A DNA stretch of 64,000 nucleotides from an uncultured Blautia sp. GTDB taxonomy: Bacteria > Bacillota > Clostridia > Lachnospirales > Lachnospiraceae. Location of the stretch: contig UQMI01000003.1 in the NCBI GenBank assembly GCA_900542045.1, positions 40,355 through 104,354 on the forward strand, in the 5' to 3' direction. Of this stretch, positions 37,534-46,690 are shown piece by piece (the first letter of the stretch is position 1; each line of letters begins with the position of its first letter). The notes beneath the pieces are model-generated. The model ran no database searches. It saw only the letters and a list, made by a program, of their open reading frames with translations, and had not been told where the DNA came from. A program made the translations under genes and the position numbers.

Positions 37534-40530
37534 TTATGGATGAATTCCACTCCCTGCTGAGTTCCGCAGTCGTTCATAGACGACACCCACCAACAAATCA
37601 CGAACGGTATCTCCGAATTTGGCATCATCCAAAACTCTTTCGCAGAACTGCTGATTCTGCGCCATGCGTCCGATAACCACGTCCATAAACGCATCGTTAA
37701 AGGGAAAACGGAAATGTTCTTGTGAATTGTTGCGAGCCTGGACACGCAATTCCTCGTTGGCGTCCATATCAGAAACAATTTGCTCCAAGACCTTGTCGAT
37801 GTTAGTAAATTCTGTGCCAAACTTTTCGTTGATTTTATCAATCAGCTCAGACAGAGGGGCCTTTTCTTCCTCTGGCTTCGGTTTTCCGGGATGAAGTTTA
37901 TTGGGCAACGGCTCACTCTGCTCCAGCGCAATAGACCCTTCAAAAATTTTCTGAACCCGGTAATATTGCAGCGATACTTCATCATCCAGAAAAATAGGAC
38001 CGCCGCCCTCTCGCTTTGGCAGTTTCTTCTGAAGAAATTTTGCGTAAGCATGGAACTTATGCAGGTCGGCATCATCTAATCGGATGATGTTGGTGAGGAA
38101 CGTGTAGGTACGAACAAACTTTGCGAGGGTAGACTTGAATTCTTCCTGCTCGTTCTCATCCAAACCGTTATATCGATCCACTGCCGGATCAAGGAAACTG
38201 TTGAGTACGCCAAAATCCATATTTCCCTGTTTCTTGGTAGGCTTGAAAAATGCTTTAGAGAAAGCCTCAATCTCACTCTGCCAATACACACGAAATTCAT
38301 CCAATTTGGATTTCAGTTCATATACGATGTTGGCGTCTGTTGTCTCCTCAATACTGGTTTCTTCATAATACGGGGCAAAAGCGGCTCGTATATCCTCGGC
38401 AGAATTTACAAAGTCCAGAACAAATGTATCATCTTTTCCGAAGCAGGTTCTGTTCAATCTGGAAAGTGTTTGGACAGCTTTTACACCACTGAGCTTTTTG
38501 TCTACAAACATGGTGTGCAGCAACGGCTCATCAAACCCGGTTTGGTATTTTTCCGCAACCAAAAGCACCTGGTACTCGCCGCTGTGGAATTTTTCCGGCA
38601 GTTCGCTTTCTTTTATCCCATTTAGACTGACTTCGGTGTATTCCTCTCCGCCATCATGGACAGTCCCAGAAAATGCGATCAGGATACCCAGCTCATTTTC
38701 GTATCCCATCTTTTTGATGTAATGCTGAAACTCCTGATAATACCGGACTGCGTGCAGGCGTGAGCCGGTCACTACCATTGCTTTGGCCTTGCCGCCAATC
38801 TTGTCTTTGGTGACAGTGCGGAAGTGTTCTACGATGATCTGGATTTTCTGGGCCAGATTGTGCGGATGCAGACTTAAGAATTTGCCAAGCGCCTTATTTG
38901 CCTTGCTTTTTTCATAGCGGGGATCATCGGCAATTTTCTTGCCGATTTTGAAATAGGTATCGTAGGTCACATAGTTTTTCAGAACATCCAGGATAAAACC
39001 TTCCTGAATGGCCTGCTTCATCGAGTAAATATGAAAAGCATGAGGAATACCGCTTGCATCCGGGGTTCCAAACATCTCCAGCGTTTTCGCCTTGGGTGTT
39101 GCGGTAAAAGCAAAGAAGGACAGGTTAGGCAACCGACCATGTGTAGCCATTTCTTTTGCGATTTCATCCTCGCTGTCGGATTGCTTCCGCTCTGCCTTGG
39201 CCTCCTCATCTGCAACCTTTTGGAGCTGTTCTTCCTCCGTTAGCCCCTCAGCGTTTCCCAGGATCGCCTTCATTTTTTTGCTGGCTTCTCCGGTCTGGGA
39301 AGAATGGGCCTCATCCACAATGACCGCAAACCGCTTGCCGCTTAAATCATCTACCTTTTCAAGGACAAACGGGAACTTCTGAAGTGTGGTAATAATGATT
39401 TTTTTACCTGTGTTCAAAGCATCTGCCAGTTGTGCGGCGTTGTTGTCGATTTTAGTCACAACGCCTTCCACGTGCTCAAACTGGTAGATGGTATCCTGAA
39501 GCTGTTTATCCAATACGAGGCGATCTGTAATCACAATGATGCTGTTGAATACAACCTTGTCATTTTTATCGTGCAGGTTAGACAGGTGATGTGCCAGCCA
39601 AGAAATAGAGTTGGATTTTCCGCTTCCCGCACTGTGCTGAATCAGATAATTATGTCCTGTTCCGTTTGCGTAAACATCGGCAACGAGCTTGCGTACCACA
39701 TCCAGCTGGTGGTAACGTGGGAAGATCATAACAGACTTTTTAGGATTCTTTTTATCTTCCTGCAAATGGATAAATCGCTGTACAATGTCCAGCAGGCTGT
39801 CTTTTTGCAGGACTTCTTCCCACAGATACGAAGTCCGGTAGGTGCTGTTCCCAACAGGGTTTCCCTTGCCGCCGTTGTTTCCCTTATTGAACGGCAAAAA
39901 ATAGGTATTGATGCCATTGAGCTTTGTGGTCATCCACACTTCTTCGGTGTCCACGGCAAAGTGAACCAGGCATCGAGCTTTGAACGAAAGCAGAAGTTCT
40001 CTGGGATCACGGTCTTTCATGTACTGACGCTTTGCATTTTCGACAGTCTGACCGGTGATTGGATTTTTCAGTTCCACCGTCGCAACAGGCAATCCATTGA
40101 TGAACAGCACAACATCTATGGAGTTCTCATTTTTCAGGCTATAATGCACCTGCCGGGTGATGGAGAGAATGTTCTTCTCATAGAGTGCCTGACTGGTTTG
40201 GTTCATGCCGCTGGCAGGCTTGAAATAGCACAGAGATAATTTGGCGGGAGCATCTACAACGCCATGCCGTAGCACATATAATGTTCCGTATGTATCAAGA
40301 TCACGATACAGCTTCTTCAGAAAACCCGTTTCCACATTCTCTCCGTGTTTTCTGCACAGCTTTTCCCATTCTACGGGCTGGCTGTCTTGAAGAAATTGAA
40401 AGAGCTGCTTGGTGTCTATGGCAAATTCACGATTATAGTCATGGGGATTCCCCTTGATATATCCGCCGTGGTCAATCAGGTTGTATTCAATCTCTTGTTC
40501 AAATGTAATTTCTTTGGTTTCGATTGCCAT
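37534..40530 (-). CDS. hsdR: Type I restriction enzyme R subunit
   Basis: A 998-residue restriction and translocation subunit. The N-terminal nuclease region has DVVLFINGLPVATVELKN, a PD-(D/E)xK core. Superfamily 2 motor motifs follow: HSAGSGKSNS (Walker A), IVDEAHSSQTG (DEAH box), FTATP and QTLSRLNRT (motif VI). ATG 40530 is chosen for AGGAGGTGG just before it. It is the last gene of the operon and shares its A with the stop of the small membrane gene (TAATG). It ends convergently with the sigma-like gene. Confidence 0.97.
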   Translation of the reverse strand: MAIETKEITFEQEIEYNLIDHGGYIKGNPHDYNREFAIDTKQLFQFLQDSQPVEWEKLCRKHGENVETGFLKKLYRDLDTYGTLYVLRHGVVDAPAKLSLCYFKPASGMNQTSQALYEKNILSITRQVHYSLKNENSIDVVLFINGLPVATVELKNPITGQTVENAKRQYMKDRDPRELLLSFKARCLVHFAVDTEEVWMTTKLNGINTYFLPFNKGNNGGKGNPVGNSTYRTSYLWEEVLQKDSLLDIVQRFIHLQEDKKNPKKSVMIFPRYHQLDVVRKLVADVYANGTGHNYLIQHSAGSGKSNSISWLAHHLSNLHDKNDKVVFNSIIVITDRLVLDKQLQDTIYQFEHVEGVVTKIDNNAAQLADALNTGKKIIITTLQKFPFVLEKVDDLSGKRFAVIVDEAHSSQTGEASKKMKAILGNAEGLTEEEQLQKVADEEAKAERKQSDSEDEIAKEMATHGRLPNLSFFAFTATPKAKTLEMFGTPDASGIPHAFHIYSMKQAIQEGFILDVLKNYVTYDTYFKIGKKIADDPRYEKSKANKALGKFLSLHPHNLAQKIQIIVEHFRTVTKDKIGGKAKAMVVTGSRLHAVRYYQEFQHYIKKMGYENELGILIAFSGTVHDGGEEYTEVSLNGIKESELPEKFHSGEYQVLLVAEKYQTGFDEPLLHTMFVDKKLSGVKAVQTLSRLNRTCFGKDDTFVLDFVNSAEDIRAAFAPYYEETSIEETTDANIVYELKSKLDEFRVYWQSEIEAFSKAFFKPTKKQGNMDFGVLNSFLDPAVDRYNGLDENEQEEFKSTLAKFVRTYTFLTNIIRLDDADLHKFHAYAKFLQKKLPKREGGGPIFLDDEVSLQYYRVQKIFEGSIALEQSEPLPNKLHPGKPKPEEEKAPLSELIDKINEKFGTEFTNIDKVLEQIVSDMDANEELRVQARNNSQEHFRFPFNDAFMDVVIGRMAQNQQFCERVLDDAKFGDTVRDLLVGVVYERLRNSAGSGIHP

Positions 40531-40910
40531 TATTGACCACCTCCTATCAAAGTACAAATCCAGGGGATCAGCCCAACCATACCGCCAATGATGGCCGATA
40601 TGACAGCAATCCGCCATTCCCGCCGGGAGAGTTTTCTTTCGGCTTTTTTTGCGGCCTTTTTGTTAGTGAAATAATTTTGACCATCCACTGTGAGGGACAG
40701 ATAGTATGGAATGTTGTCAGCCCACTGTATGTGGACATAACCACATTCTTTCAGCTCTCGAAACGTATCCCGGAGCAGGGTATCCTGCTGCATGGATAAT
40801 CCATCAAACCGCTTGCTCCAATAAGCTGCATTGTCCTGACCACTGGCTTGTAGGTCGATAATTTCTTTCAGCAAAGTTTCGCCTTGCGGTGACAATTCTT
40901 GATAGTTCAT
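40530..40910 (-). CDS. Small membrane-anchored protein inside the type I RM operon
   Basis: A 126-residue protein inserted between hsdS and hsdR and overlapping both (ATGA with hsdS, TAATG with hsdR), so it is translated in step with them. Residues 1-70 look like a winged-helix or helical domain (LSPQGETLLKEIIDLQ, RDTFRELKECGYVHIQWA). A basic stretch (KKAAKKAERKLSRREWR) leads into a C-terminal membrane helix (IAVISAIIGGMVGLIPWICT). No family recognised. Its place suggests a role linked to restriction. Confidence 0.75.
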   Translation of the reverse strand: MNYQELSPQGETLLKEIIDLQASGQDNAAYWSKRFDGLSMQQDTLLRDTFRELKECGYVHIQWADNIPYYLSLTVDGQNYFTNKKAAKKAERKLSRREWRIAVISAIIGGMVGLIPWICTLIGGGQ

Positions 40911-42142
40911 TCTACTGCCACCTTTCCTGTTACCACCTCAGAAATAACGCTTTGGCGGTATTCCTTTAGTTTTTCGATCTGTTGCTGAGTGAGAGAAATC
41001 AATTCATCAATATCTTTCACATGCTTGTCCAGATAAGCTACAATTTCATTCTGTTCTTCCAGAGGAGGCACCACTGCTGGAATTTTGAAGAAGTTCACAG
41101 GATATAAGCGCATTCGGTGTTCTGCGATGCCTGTGGAATAATTTTTAAAAATCTCCATGTACATTGGCGTTTTGAACAGATAGTACAAGTATTGGGGATT
41201 TATCTCTTGTCTTGGATAATAGATGCAGTATGCCGGAGAAATCACACCATCATATTCAGAAACGCCATAGCTGCCATCTTTTGCTCGCATGATATTCATG
41301 ACCAGGTCGCCTTTGTGGACAACCTTATACCCTTCGGTAGTTTCTGCCGGGGCAACGGTGGCAAGATTTAGCTCCTCTGCCTGTGATTGCAAAATCACAC
41401 CAAGGTGTTTAGTAACACTGAGCAATACTGCATCCGATTCTGTACATTTGATGTTGCGTTCAGCAAATAGTTGGTGATTGGTGAGAACCTGCCAATGAGC
41501 AGGGATTTGGCCGAGCCATTTCACACCGCAGTCCTTCATTGCAGAATCAGGATAGAGGCCCTTAGTTACCGCTTGTGAAATAATTCCAACTCGTTGCTCG
41601 TACAAAAGACTAATCAATTCATCTTTACTGTCCAAAATTGAATCTATCACAGAAATTTTGTGATCCAAGTAGTTTGCAATCCGCTCCTGGTCTGCATTTG
41701 AAGGAGTAATAAACCGTAGAGATTTCAGATAATCGCCATCAACATGTGGAACGCCCATACCAACGGTATTGCTTCTTATAAACCGTTCCAGATATTTCAT
41801 CGCATAAAAGCAATAGCGTTGGTTATTAGAGGAAATATTTTTTAATATTGCAGTTGTAGATGGAGCAAATCCGCGAGGGTGCTTGTCTATAATTTCTCCA
41901 GCGTTACTCCCATCCCACAGCAGGAGCATATCATCTTCTGTTGCCAGATCACCTGTATGCGAATACTGTAGGGTTTCATTTCTTTTTCGGATAACATCCA
42001 TCGACAAGTAAATTTCAGTACCATCTTCAGGATTATCCAGCAATTCAGTAGGCATTTTGGCTTTAGTAATCGAATAAATGTACCGTACTTTTGAACTGTT
42101 CCAGCAAGTTGGAATGTCTGTAAATTCTTTGTGCTCTATCAC
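40907..42142 (-). CDS. hsdS: Type I restriction enzyme S subunit
   Basis: A 411-residue specificity subunit with two target-recognition domains, each followed by a helical spacer: ANYLDHKISVIDSILDSK near residue 185 and VAYLDKHVKDIDELIS near residue 370. Such half-repeats define the two halves of the recognised site, which cannot be predicted from sequence. It overlaps hsdM by four bases (ATGA). Confidence 0.95.
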   Translation of the reverse strand: MIEHKEFTDIPTCWNSSKVRYIYSITKAKMPTELLDNPEDGTEIYLSMDVIRKRNETLQYSHTGDLATEDDMLLLWDGSNAGEIIDKHPRGFAPSTTAILKNISSNNQRYCFYAMKYLERFIRSNTVGMGVPHVDGDYLKSLRFITPSNADQERIANYLDHKISVIDSILDSKDELISLLYEQRVGIISQAVTKGLYPDSAMKDCGVKWLGQIPAHWQVLTNHQLFAERNIKCTESDAVLLSVTKHLGVILQSQAEELNLATVAPAETTEGYKVVHKGDLVMNIMRAKDGSYGVSEYDGVISPAYCIYYPRQEINPQYLYYLFKTPMYMEIFKNYSTGIAEHRMRLYPVNFFKIPAVVPPLEEQNEIVAYLDKHVKDIDELISLTQQQIEKLKEYRQSVISEVVTGKVAVE

Positions 42143-43854
42143 TGCCCAAACACCTCCGCCAAGCTCGTTTGGATGCGTTCCTCAAGAGCTCTAATATCTT
42201 CCATAATCACAGAACTGTCACGCAGCGGAATGAACTTGTAGAAATAGCGGGTAAACGGAATCTCATAGCCGATTTTGGTCTTGCTCTCGTCAATCCAGGC
42301 ATCCGGCACAAACGGCAGGACCTCTCGACGGAAATATTCGTGGATGTCCTCCTTCAGCGGCACCATTTCGTAGTCACGAAGGGAGGCATCTGCTTTTCTA
42401 TTGCCTTTACGGTCGTTTACCGGTGTACCATCTTCATCGAGCAGAGGGCGCTCTATAACAATTTTTCGGTATCCGAAATCTTCATTATCCAGATCCATGT
42501 AGTTCTCATCCTGCTCGTAGGTGCTGTACAGACGTACCAGTTCCGCACGATTTTCCGGGCTGATCATGTTGCGTTTATTTCCAAGACCCTTGCGCATCTT
42601 TTCATAGAAACCGGCTCCGTTGATCAGACGCACTTTGCCTTTCCTGCGGTTCTCTTTGCGGTTGGTCAAAATCCAGATATAAGTGGTAATGCCGGTGTTG
42701 TAGAACAGCTGATCCGGAAGGCCAATAATGGCCTCCAGCAGATCATTTTCAATAATCCAGCGGCGGATTTCACTTTCTCCGCTTCCGGCATCGCCGGAGA
42801 ACATTGGCGAACCGTTAAATACAATACCGATGCGGCTTCCACCTTTTTCTGGCGGGTTCATTTTGGAAATCAGATGCTGGAGAAACAGGAAAGAACCGTC
42901 CGAGATACGGGGCAGACCAGCGCCAAATCTGCCACGATACCCCTGAGAAGCCGCTTCGTCCTTAATGAACTTCTCTACCTTTTTCCACTCCACACCAAAA
43001 GGAGGGTTGCTCAGCATATAGTCAAATGTCTGGGACTTGAATCCGTCCTCATTGAAGCTGTTTCCCAAAACGATACGGCTGTTGGTATTACCTTTCAAAA
43101 TCATATCGGAACGGCACGTTGCGTATGTTTCGGGGTTTAATTCCTGCCCAAAGGGGATTACCTGGGTCGTACTATTCAGAGACTCCATTTTGTTTTGGGC
43201 AACGGACAACATTCCACCCGTGCCGCAGGCCGGGTCCAGAATGGTGATGACCTTTCCGTCGGCATTTGCAATTTCGTCCATATCGGGATCGAGCAGCACT
43301 TCTACCATCAGTTCGATTACCTCACGGGGCGTGAAGTGCTCACCAGCGGTTTCGTTGGACTGCTCAGAAAATCGCCGGATCAATTCCTCGAACATATATC
43401 CCATTTCCAGATTGTCAATCTGGGTGTCGCTCATATCAATCTCCGCAAAACGCTGCACAACCAGATAAAGCAGATTTGCCCTTGATAGACGATCTATTAC
43501 CCCGAAAATTTCAAAGTTGTCCATGATTTCACGGACATCTTCGGAAAAGCCATTGATGTAATCCCGCAGATTGGCTTCGATGGCATTGCTGTCATCCATC
43601 AGCTTTTCGAAATCGAACTGGCTGACATTATAGTAATCATGACCAGTCATGCGCTTAAAGATAGGACGCTTGTTGCTGACCGTCAAAGTCTTATTGGCCT
43701 CCAAAATTTTTGCCTTGGAAGGTGCAAGGACACAGTCAAAGCGACGCAGCACAGTAAAGGGCAGAATTACCTTGCCGTATTCGCTCTGTTTGAAATCGCC
43801 ACGCAGCAAATCGGCTATGCTCCATATAAAATTGGCCTGTTCATTGATGTTCAT
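42139..43854 (-). CDS. hsdM: Type I restriction enzyme M subunit
   Basis: A 571-residue N6-adenine methyltransferase. AdoMet motif I is LDPACGTGGM, and the catalytic motif IV is SNPPFG. The N-terminal helical HsdM domain (residues 1-160) is present. It modifies host DNA with HsdS and forms the restriction complex with HsdR. It overlaps the upstream Phd-like gene by four bases, so expression is coupled. Confidence 0.97.
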   Translation of the reverse strand: MNINEQANFIWSIADLLRGDFKQSEYGKVILPFTVLRRFDCVLAPSKAKILEANKTLTVSNKRPIFKRMTGHDYYNVSQFDFEKLMDDSNAIEANLRDYINGFSEDVREIMDNFEIFGVIDRLSRANLLYLVVQRFAEIDMSDTQIDNLEMGYMFEELIRRFSEQSNETAGEHFTPREVIELMVEVLLDPDMDEIANADGKVITILDPACGTGGMLSVAQNKMESLNSTTQVIPFGQELNPETYATCRSDMILKGNTNSRIVLGNSFNEDGFKSQTFDYMLSNPPFGVEWKKVEKFIKDEAASQGYRGRFGAGLPRISDGSFLFLQHLISKMNPPEKGGSRIGIVFNGSPMFSGDAGSGESEIRRWIIENDLLEAIIGLPDQLFYNTGITTYIWILTNRKENRRKGKVRLINGAGFYEKMRKGLGNKRNMISPENRAELVRLYSTYEQDENYMDLDNEDFGYRKIVIERPLLDEDGTPVNDRKGNRKADASLRDYEMVPLKEDIHEYFRREVLPFVPDAWIDESKTKIGYEIPFTRYFYKFIPLRDSSVIMEDIRALEERIQTSLAEVFGQ

Positions 43855-44054
43855 ATATCTGCTCCCTCTTCCCTGAGTCTCTTATACCGTTCGTATGAGA
43901 TAACGACGTTCTGCGGCTTATTTTGCTTGCTGACAATCAAAACTTTGTCCTGTTCGTTCACTTCCTTAAAAATGCGTGAAGCCTGGCCCTTTTGAAATGA
44001 TGTAATCGCTTCGTAATCCGGCGTCATGGTAGAAGCGGACCTCTTTTTCGCCAC
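43851..44054 (-). CDS. Phd/YefM-like antitoxin-type regulator
   Basis: A 67-residue protein from GTG 44054 behind AGAGGTGG (an in-frame ATG at 44099 has no ribosome site). The core ASRIFKEVNEQDKVLIVSKQ followed by PQNVVISYERYKRL is the Phd/YefM DNA-binding fold. Two palindromes at 44100-44149 lie just upstream. No toxin partner follows; instead its stop overlaps the hsdM start, so here it probably regulates the restriction operon. Confidence 0.8.
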   Translation of the reverse strand: MAKKRSASTMTPDYEAITSFQKGQASRIFKEVNEQDKVLIVSKQNKPQNVVISYERYKRLREEGADI

Positions 44055-44099
44055 AAAACCACCTCTTTTCGGCAAAATATGTCGATTTAATTTTAACAC

Positions 44100-44149
44100 A
44101 AAGTCATTACTTTTCGCAAGATAAAAAACTATATAAAAGTAATGACTTT
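44100..44149. promoter_or_regulatory. Paired palindromes, probable operator of the Phd-hsd operon
   Basis: AAAGTCATTACTTTT (44100-44114) and its exact complement AAAAGTAATGACTTT (44135-44149) are 20 bases apart. Each arm is itself palindromic (AAAGT-N4-ACTTT), as operators of Phd-type proteins often are. It starts 45 bases from the Phd-like GTG. It also lies directly after the SLOG gene's stop, so the same hairpin may end that transcript. Confidence 0.65.
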
Positions 44150-44152
44150 TTC

Positions 44153-44617
44153 TTATAAATCGTTATGGGGCAAGGCTGTCACATGGATTAATCCCTTGCC
44201 CTCTCTTTTTCTTGCATATTCGAGAAGATCTCTTGCATTGCTGGCAGGGTACCACGCATAGGCAATGAGGAAATCAGTATGATCGACCATATACCGATTT
44301 GCCCTGACAATAGCAACCTTACGAGGGACATTTTCCATCCCTGGAGGATAGTAGGTACTGTCAAATCCATCCGGTACAGGAATCGGGCGCTCTGCTGGAT
44401 GGTACGGCAGCAATAATGTCAGTCCGACTTCTGGATGAGCTTGTTTTGCGGTTTTAACGGCTTTTGCCGCAAAACCGTCAAAACATCCATAATGACCAAC
44501 AATAAATTCGGTAACGCCGTAGCGGACTATATGCTCCTCAACAGTGGCGCATAGCACTGGGTAAATTTCTTCCGGTGTTTCTCTATGCCCAATAAAGAAG
44601 CAGCTCTTCTGTCTCAC
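44153..44617 (-). CDS. SLOG-family (DUF1273-like) protein
   Basis: A 154-residue Rossmann-type protein: CFFIGHRETPEE at the start, EFIVGHYGCFDGFAAKAVK, LLLPYHPAERP and FLIAYAWYPASNARDLL match the SLOG/YpsA-like nucleotide-binding superfamily common on conjugative elements. GTG 44617 is chosen because AAGGGG ends 10 bases before it; the ATG at 44626 is only one base from that site. It is divergent from the XRE gene and shares a mirrored repeat with it. Ligand unknown. Confidence 0.75.
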   Translation of the reverse strand: MRQKSCFFIGHRETPEEIYPVLCATVEEHIVRYGVTEFIVGHYGCFDGFAAKAVKTAKQAHPEVGLTLLLPYHPAERPIPVPDGFDSTYYPPGMENVPRKVAIVRANRYMVDHTDFLIAYAWYPASNARDLLEYARKREGKGLIHVTALPHNDL

Positions 44618-44634
44618 TGAAATCATTCCCCTTC

Positions 44635-44724
44635 TTTACTTGTGTATATCGTTAAAATTATACGACTAAAATTATTAAAGAGCAACGACAAACAAAAGTA
44701 TAATTTACGAAAAACACAAGTAAA
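44635..44724. promoter_or_regulatory. Divergent SLOG/XRE promoter with mirrored 11-bp repeats
   Basis: TTTACTTGTGT (44635-44645) and ACACAAGTAAA (44714-44724) are exact inverted repeats that frame the region. Between them are a minus-strand promoter (TTGCTC, 17-base spacer, TATAAT at 44662-44657) and a plus-strand TATAAT at 44699-44704 with a weak -35. The repeats abut the AAGGGG ribosome sites of both genes. Confidence 0.65.
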
Positions 44725-44736
44725 GGGGTGATGCAG

Positions 44737-45042
44737 GTGAAAGATATTCTCGCTACCATAACCACGTATCGAGAGGACCGGGGCTGGACGGAGTATCAGC
44801 TTGCAGAACGCTCTGGTTTGCCGCAATCTACGATCTCCTCATGGTATCGTAAGAATATGGTTCCCACTATTCCGTCGTTGGAAAAAATCTGCATAGCTTT
44901 TGGTATCACGCTTTCTCAGCTGTTTGCAGAAGAAGATTCACCTGTTTCTCTGACTGATTCGCAAAGGAAGCTCCTGGAACGATGGTCGAGATTGAGTGAA
45001 GATCAACAAGCGGTAGTGTTTGCTTTGATTGACAAAATGTAA
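44737..45042 (+). CDS. XRE-family transcriptional regulator
   Basis: A 101-residue repressor with a full helix-turn-helix: YREDRGWTEYQLAERSGLP then STISSWYRKN. The C-terminal part is a short helical segment (DSQRKLLERWSRLSEDQQAV). GTG 44737 gives an 8-base spacing from AGGGG; the ATG at 44731 is only two bases from it. It probably controls itself and the divergent SLOG gene through the repeats at 44635-44724. A strong terminator follows. Confidence 0.88.
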   Translation: MKDILATITTYREDRGWTEYQLAERSGLPQSTISSWYRKNMVPTIPSLEKICIAFGITLSQLFAEEDSPVSLTDSQRKLLERWSRLSEDQQAVVFALIDKM

Positions 45043-45043
45043 A

Positions 45044-45089
45044 AAAGCCGCCAGAAGCAGCATCTCATGGATGTGCCTCTGGCGGCTTT
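45044..45089. terminator. Bidirectional terminator after the XRE gene
   Basis: AAAGCCGCCAGA (45044-45055) pairs exactly with TCTGGCGGCTTT (45078-45089). It lies between the XRE stop and the convergent small gene and can serve both, ending in TTTGC on plus and TTTTTTA-like on minus. Confidence 0.8.
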
Positions 45090-45094
45090 GCTTA

Positions 45095-45346
45095 TCAATC
45101 GAAATCTAACTGTGGAGCCTCCGTTACGGTTCGCAGGTATTCTTCCGGATCGCCATTCAAAATCAATTCTGCATAGGACAGCGGATCGTTGTAGATGAGC
45201 CAGTCCAGTTCAGACCGCTGGAAACGACTATTGGCCACCTCATTCTCAACAGCAGTACAGTTAATGGAAATTATGCTTCCGTTAGAATATTTCAGTTCCA
45301 CACAGGCGGTGTCGATATTAAACTCACAGGAAAGTAATGTTTTCAT
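45095..45346 (-). CDS. Small DUF6061-like protein
   Basis: An 83-residue protein from ATG 45346; an in-frame ATG at 45379 would extend it through the flanking repeat. It begins MKTLLSCEFNIDTACVELKY and ends EEYLRTVTEAPQLDFD, matching my memory of the small DUF6061 family found on Clostridia elements. There is no membrane segment or known catalytic motif. Function unknown. Confidence 0.65.
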   Translation of the reverse strand: MKTLLSCEFNIDTACVELKYSNGSIISINCTAVENEVANSRFQRSELDWLIYNDPLSYAELILNGDPEEYLRTVTEAPQLDFD

Positions 45347-45382
45347 AATGCTATCTTCCAATATAGGCTCTGTTAACAAGAA

Positions 45383-45423
45383 AAACTCCCGCCTAATTCC
45401 TGTTAGGAATCAGACGGGAGTTT
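45383..45423 (-). terminator. Long hairpin with minus-strand T run
   Basis: AAACTCCCG (45383-45391) pairs with CGGGAGTTT (45415-45423), and an inner ATTCC/GGAAT helix extends it. On the minus strand a TTTTTC run follows. No minus-strand gene ends here, so it may mark the end of a lost gene or insulate the DUF6061-like gene. Confidence 0.55.
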
Positions 45424-45464
45424 CGTATGCACCCGAAAACCGTCAGCTAACAGTTGATAAGTGA

Positions 45465-45668
45465 TTTACTTCCTTATCACTGTTAAGCCAATCCCTTTGT
45501 GCCTTTTTTAATCGGACGCAAGAGGAATTGCAGATCAGAGATTTTTGTATCTTGGGAGAGGAAGCCGTAACCGTGGAAGTGAAAATTGAAGAAATACCTT
45601 ATACGGTTACCTGCACATTCCAAGGGGAGGTTCTAACCATCGGTCGGCAGGATGGTTTGGGTGCATAG
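45465..45668 (+). pseudogene. Unrecognised gene fragment
   Basis: A frame with no good start codon runs from 45465 to TAG at 45666-45668 and reads NRTQEELQIRDFCILGEEAV followed by YTVTCTFQGEVLTIGR, a plausible beta-rich protein end. An imperfect inverted repeat (AACAGTTGATAAG near 45450 and CTTATCACTGTT near 45473) sits at its 5' side. It is probably a remnant; no family recognised. Bases 45669-45866 show nothing more. Confidence 0.3.
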
Positions 45669-45866
45669 CAGCGCCAAAGAATAAATATGGAAAAGTCCTT
45701 CTTATCAGCCGGCATCTGTTTGCTGTGAATCTTTTCCACAATAATCGTTTGTTTTAGAAAAGATATCCACATCCTATGGACGCAGCTCTCCCCTCGTTTA
45801 AAAAATGTGGTTATTTATTTAATTTCCATTTTCCATTCGACCACCACCTGTTGTATAAGAACCTTG

Positions 45867-46690
45867 TTATTCCAGATACACACTTGTGTACCTGGTGATG
45901 TAGGATACATCTTCATCCATTACTGGGTGTCTTCGAAAACTTTCCAGTAACCTTGAAGATGTATTTTTTATACTCTGTCTGATCGCTTTCCTTAACGGAC
46001 TGAATGACAGATAGATCTGCAGGAAGATATCTGCTATTTGCGTGAGCAGGTAATGTTTTTTCATCGCGTTGCTGTTCCGGCTGCTTAAATGCGCAATCCC
46101 ATAGCTCCCGTTTTTCTGGTTATGAAATCCCTCATTCTCTATTTTCCCTCTTCCTCTCCCTGCCTCGATCCTCCCTCCCAGTTTTTGGTCAGCTCTATAT
46201 TTGTGATCCCCTGGAATTCATGCCTTTCCTTCTTCCCTGCTTTCTCTGTTTCCTACCAGTATCGGTACATATTTGCTTCTTTCTTTTTCCCTGCTATTTC
46301 TTCTACATGGTTGCTATATTCTCCTGTCCCTCCTTCTTCTCCGATCCCTTTTCTGATCTTTGAACCGCCTCCTTGGGCAATCCACTCATAACTCTCCGCT
46401 AGGATTTTCTGCCGGGTTGCTTTCTGGGTCAGGATATATGTCCATCTGTATCCCCGACAGATCTCCATGATCGGTTCCGCCGCGTATAATGCGTTCCCCT
46501 GCAGGCAGACCGGCAGCCGCGGATCATCCTTTTTCATCCGTTCCAACAGTCTTTTTTCCGTATTCAGTTCGCAGTCGTTCTTACTCACGTTCTCATTTTC
46601 ATTTTTGATCAATTCCGTGTCCAGACTAATGAGGATTCCTGGCGCCAGTACCAGTTTTGCTTCCAGGACTTTATGATCCTATCTTTTTCG
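45867..46690 (-). pseudogene. Decayed transposase
   Basis: Two pieces in different frames on the minus strand belong to one transposase. The upstream piece (46612-46253, extending to about 46690 without a start) has DPRLPVCLQGNALYAAEPIM and YILTQKATRQKILAESYEW; the downstream piece (46064-45867) has QSIKNTSSRLLESFRRH and SYITRYTSVYLE. Sequence between them is disrupted. It resembles a family of about 400-residue Clostridia transposases; no terminal repeats could be found. From 46691 to 47044 I see no gene. Confidence 0.65.

Noticed and set aside
42169..43140. A 323-codon plus-strand frame
   Set aside because: Antisense shadow of hsdM with no motif.
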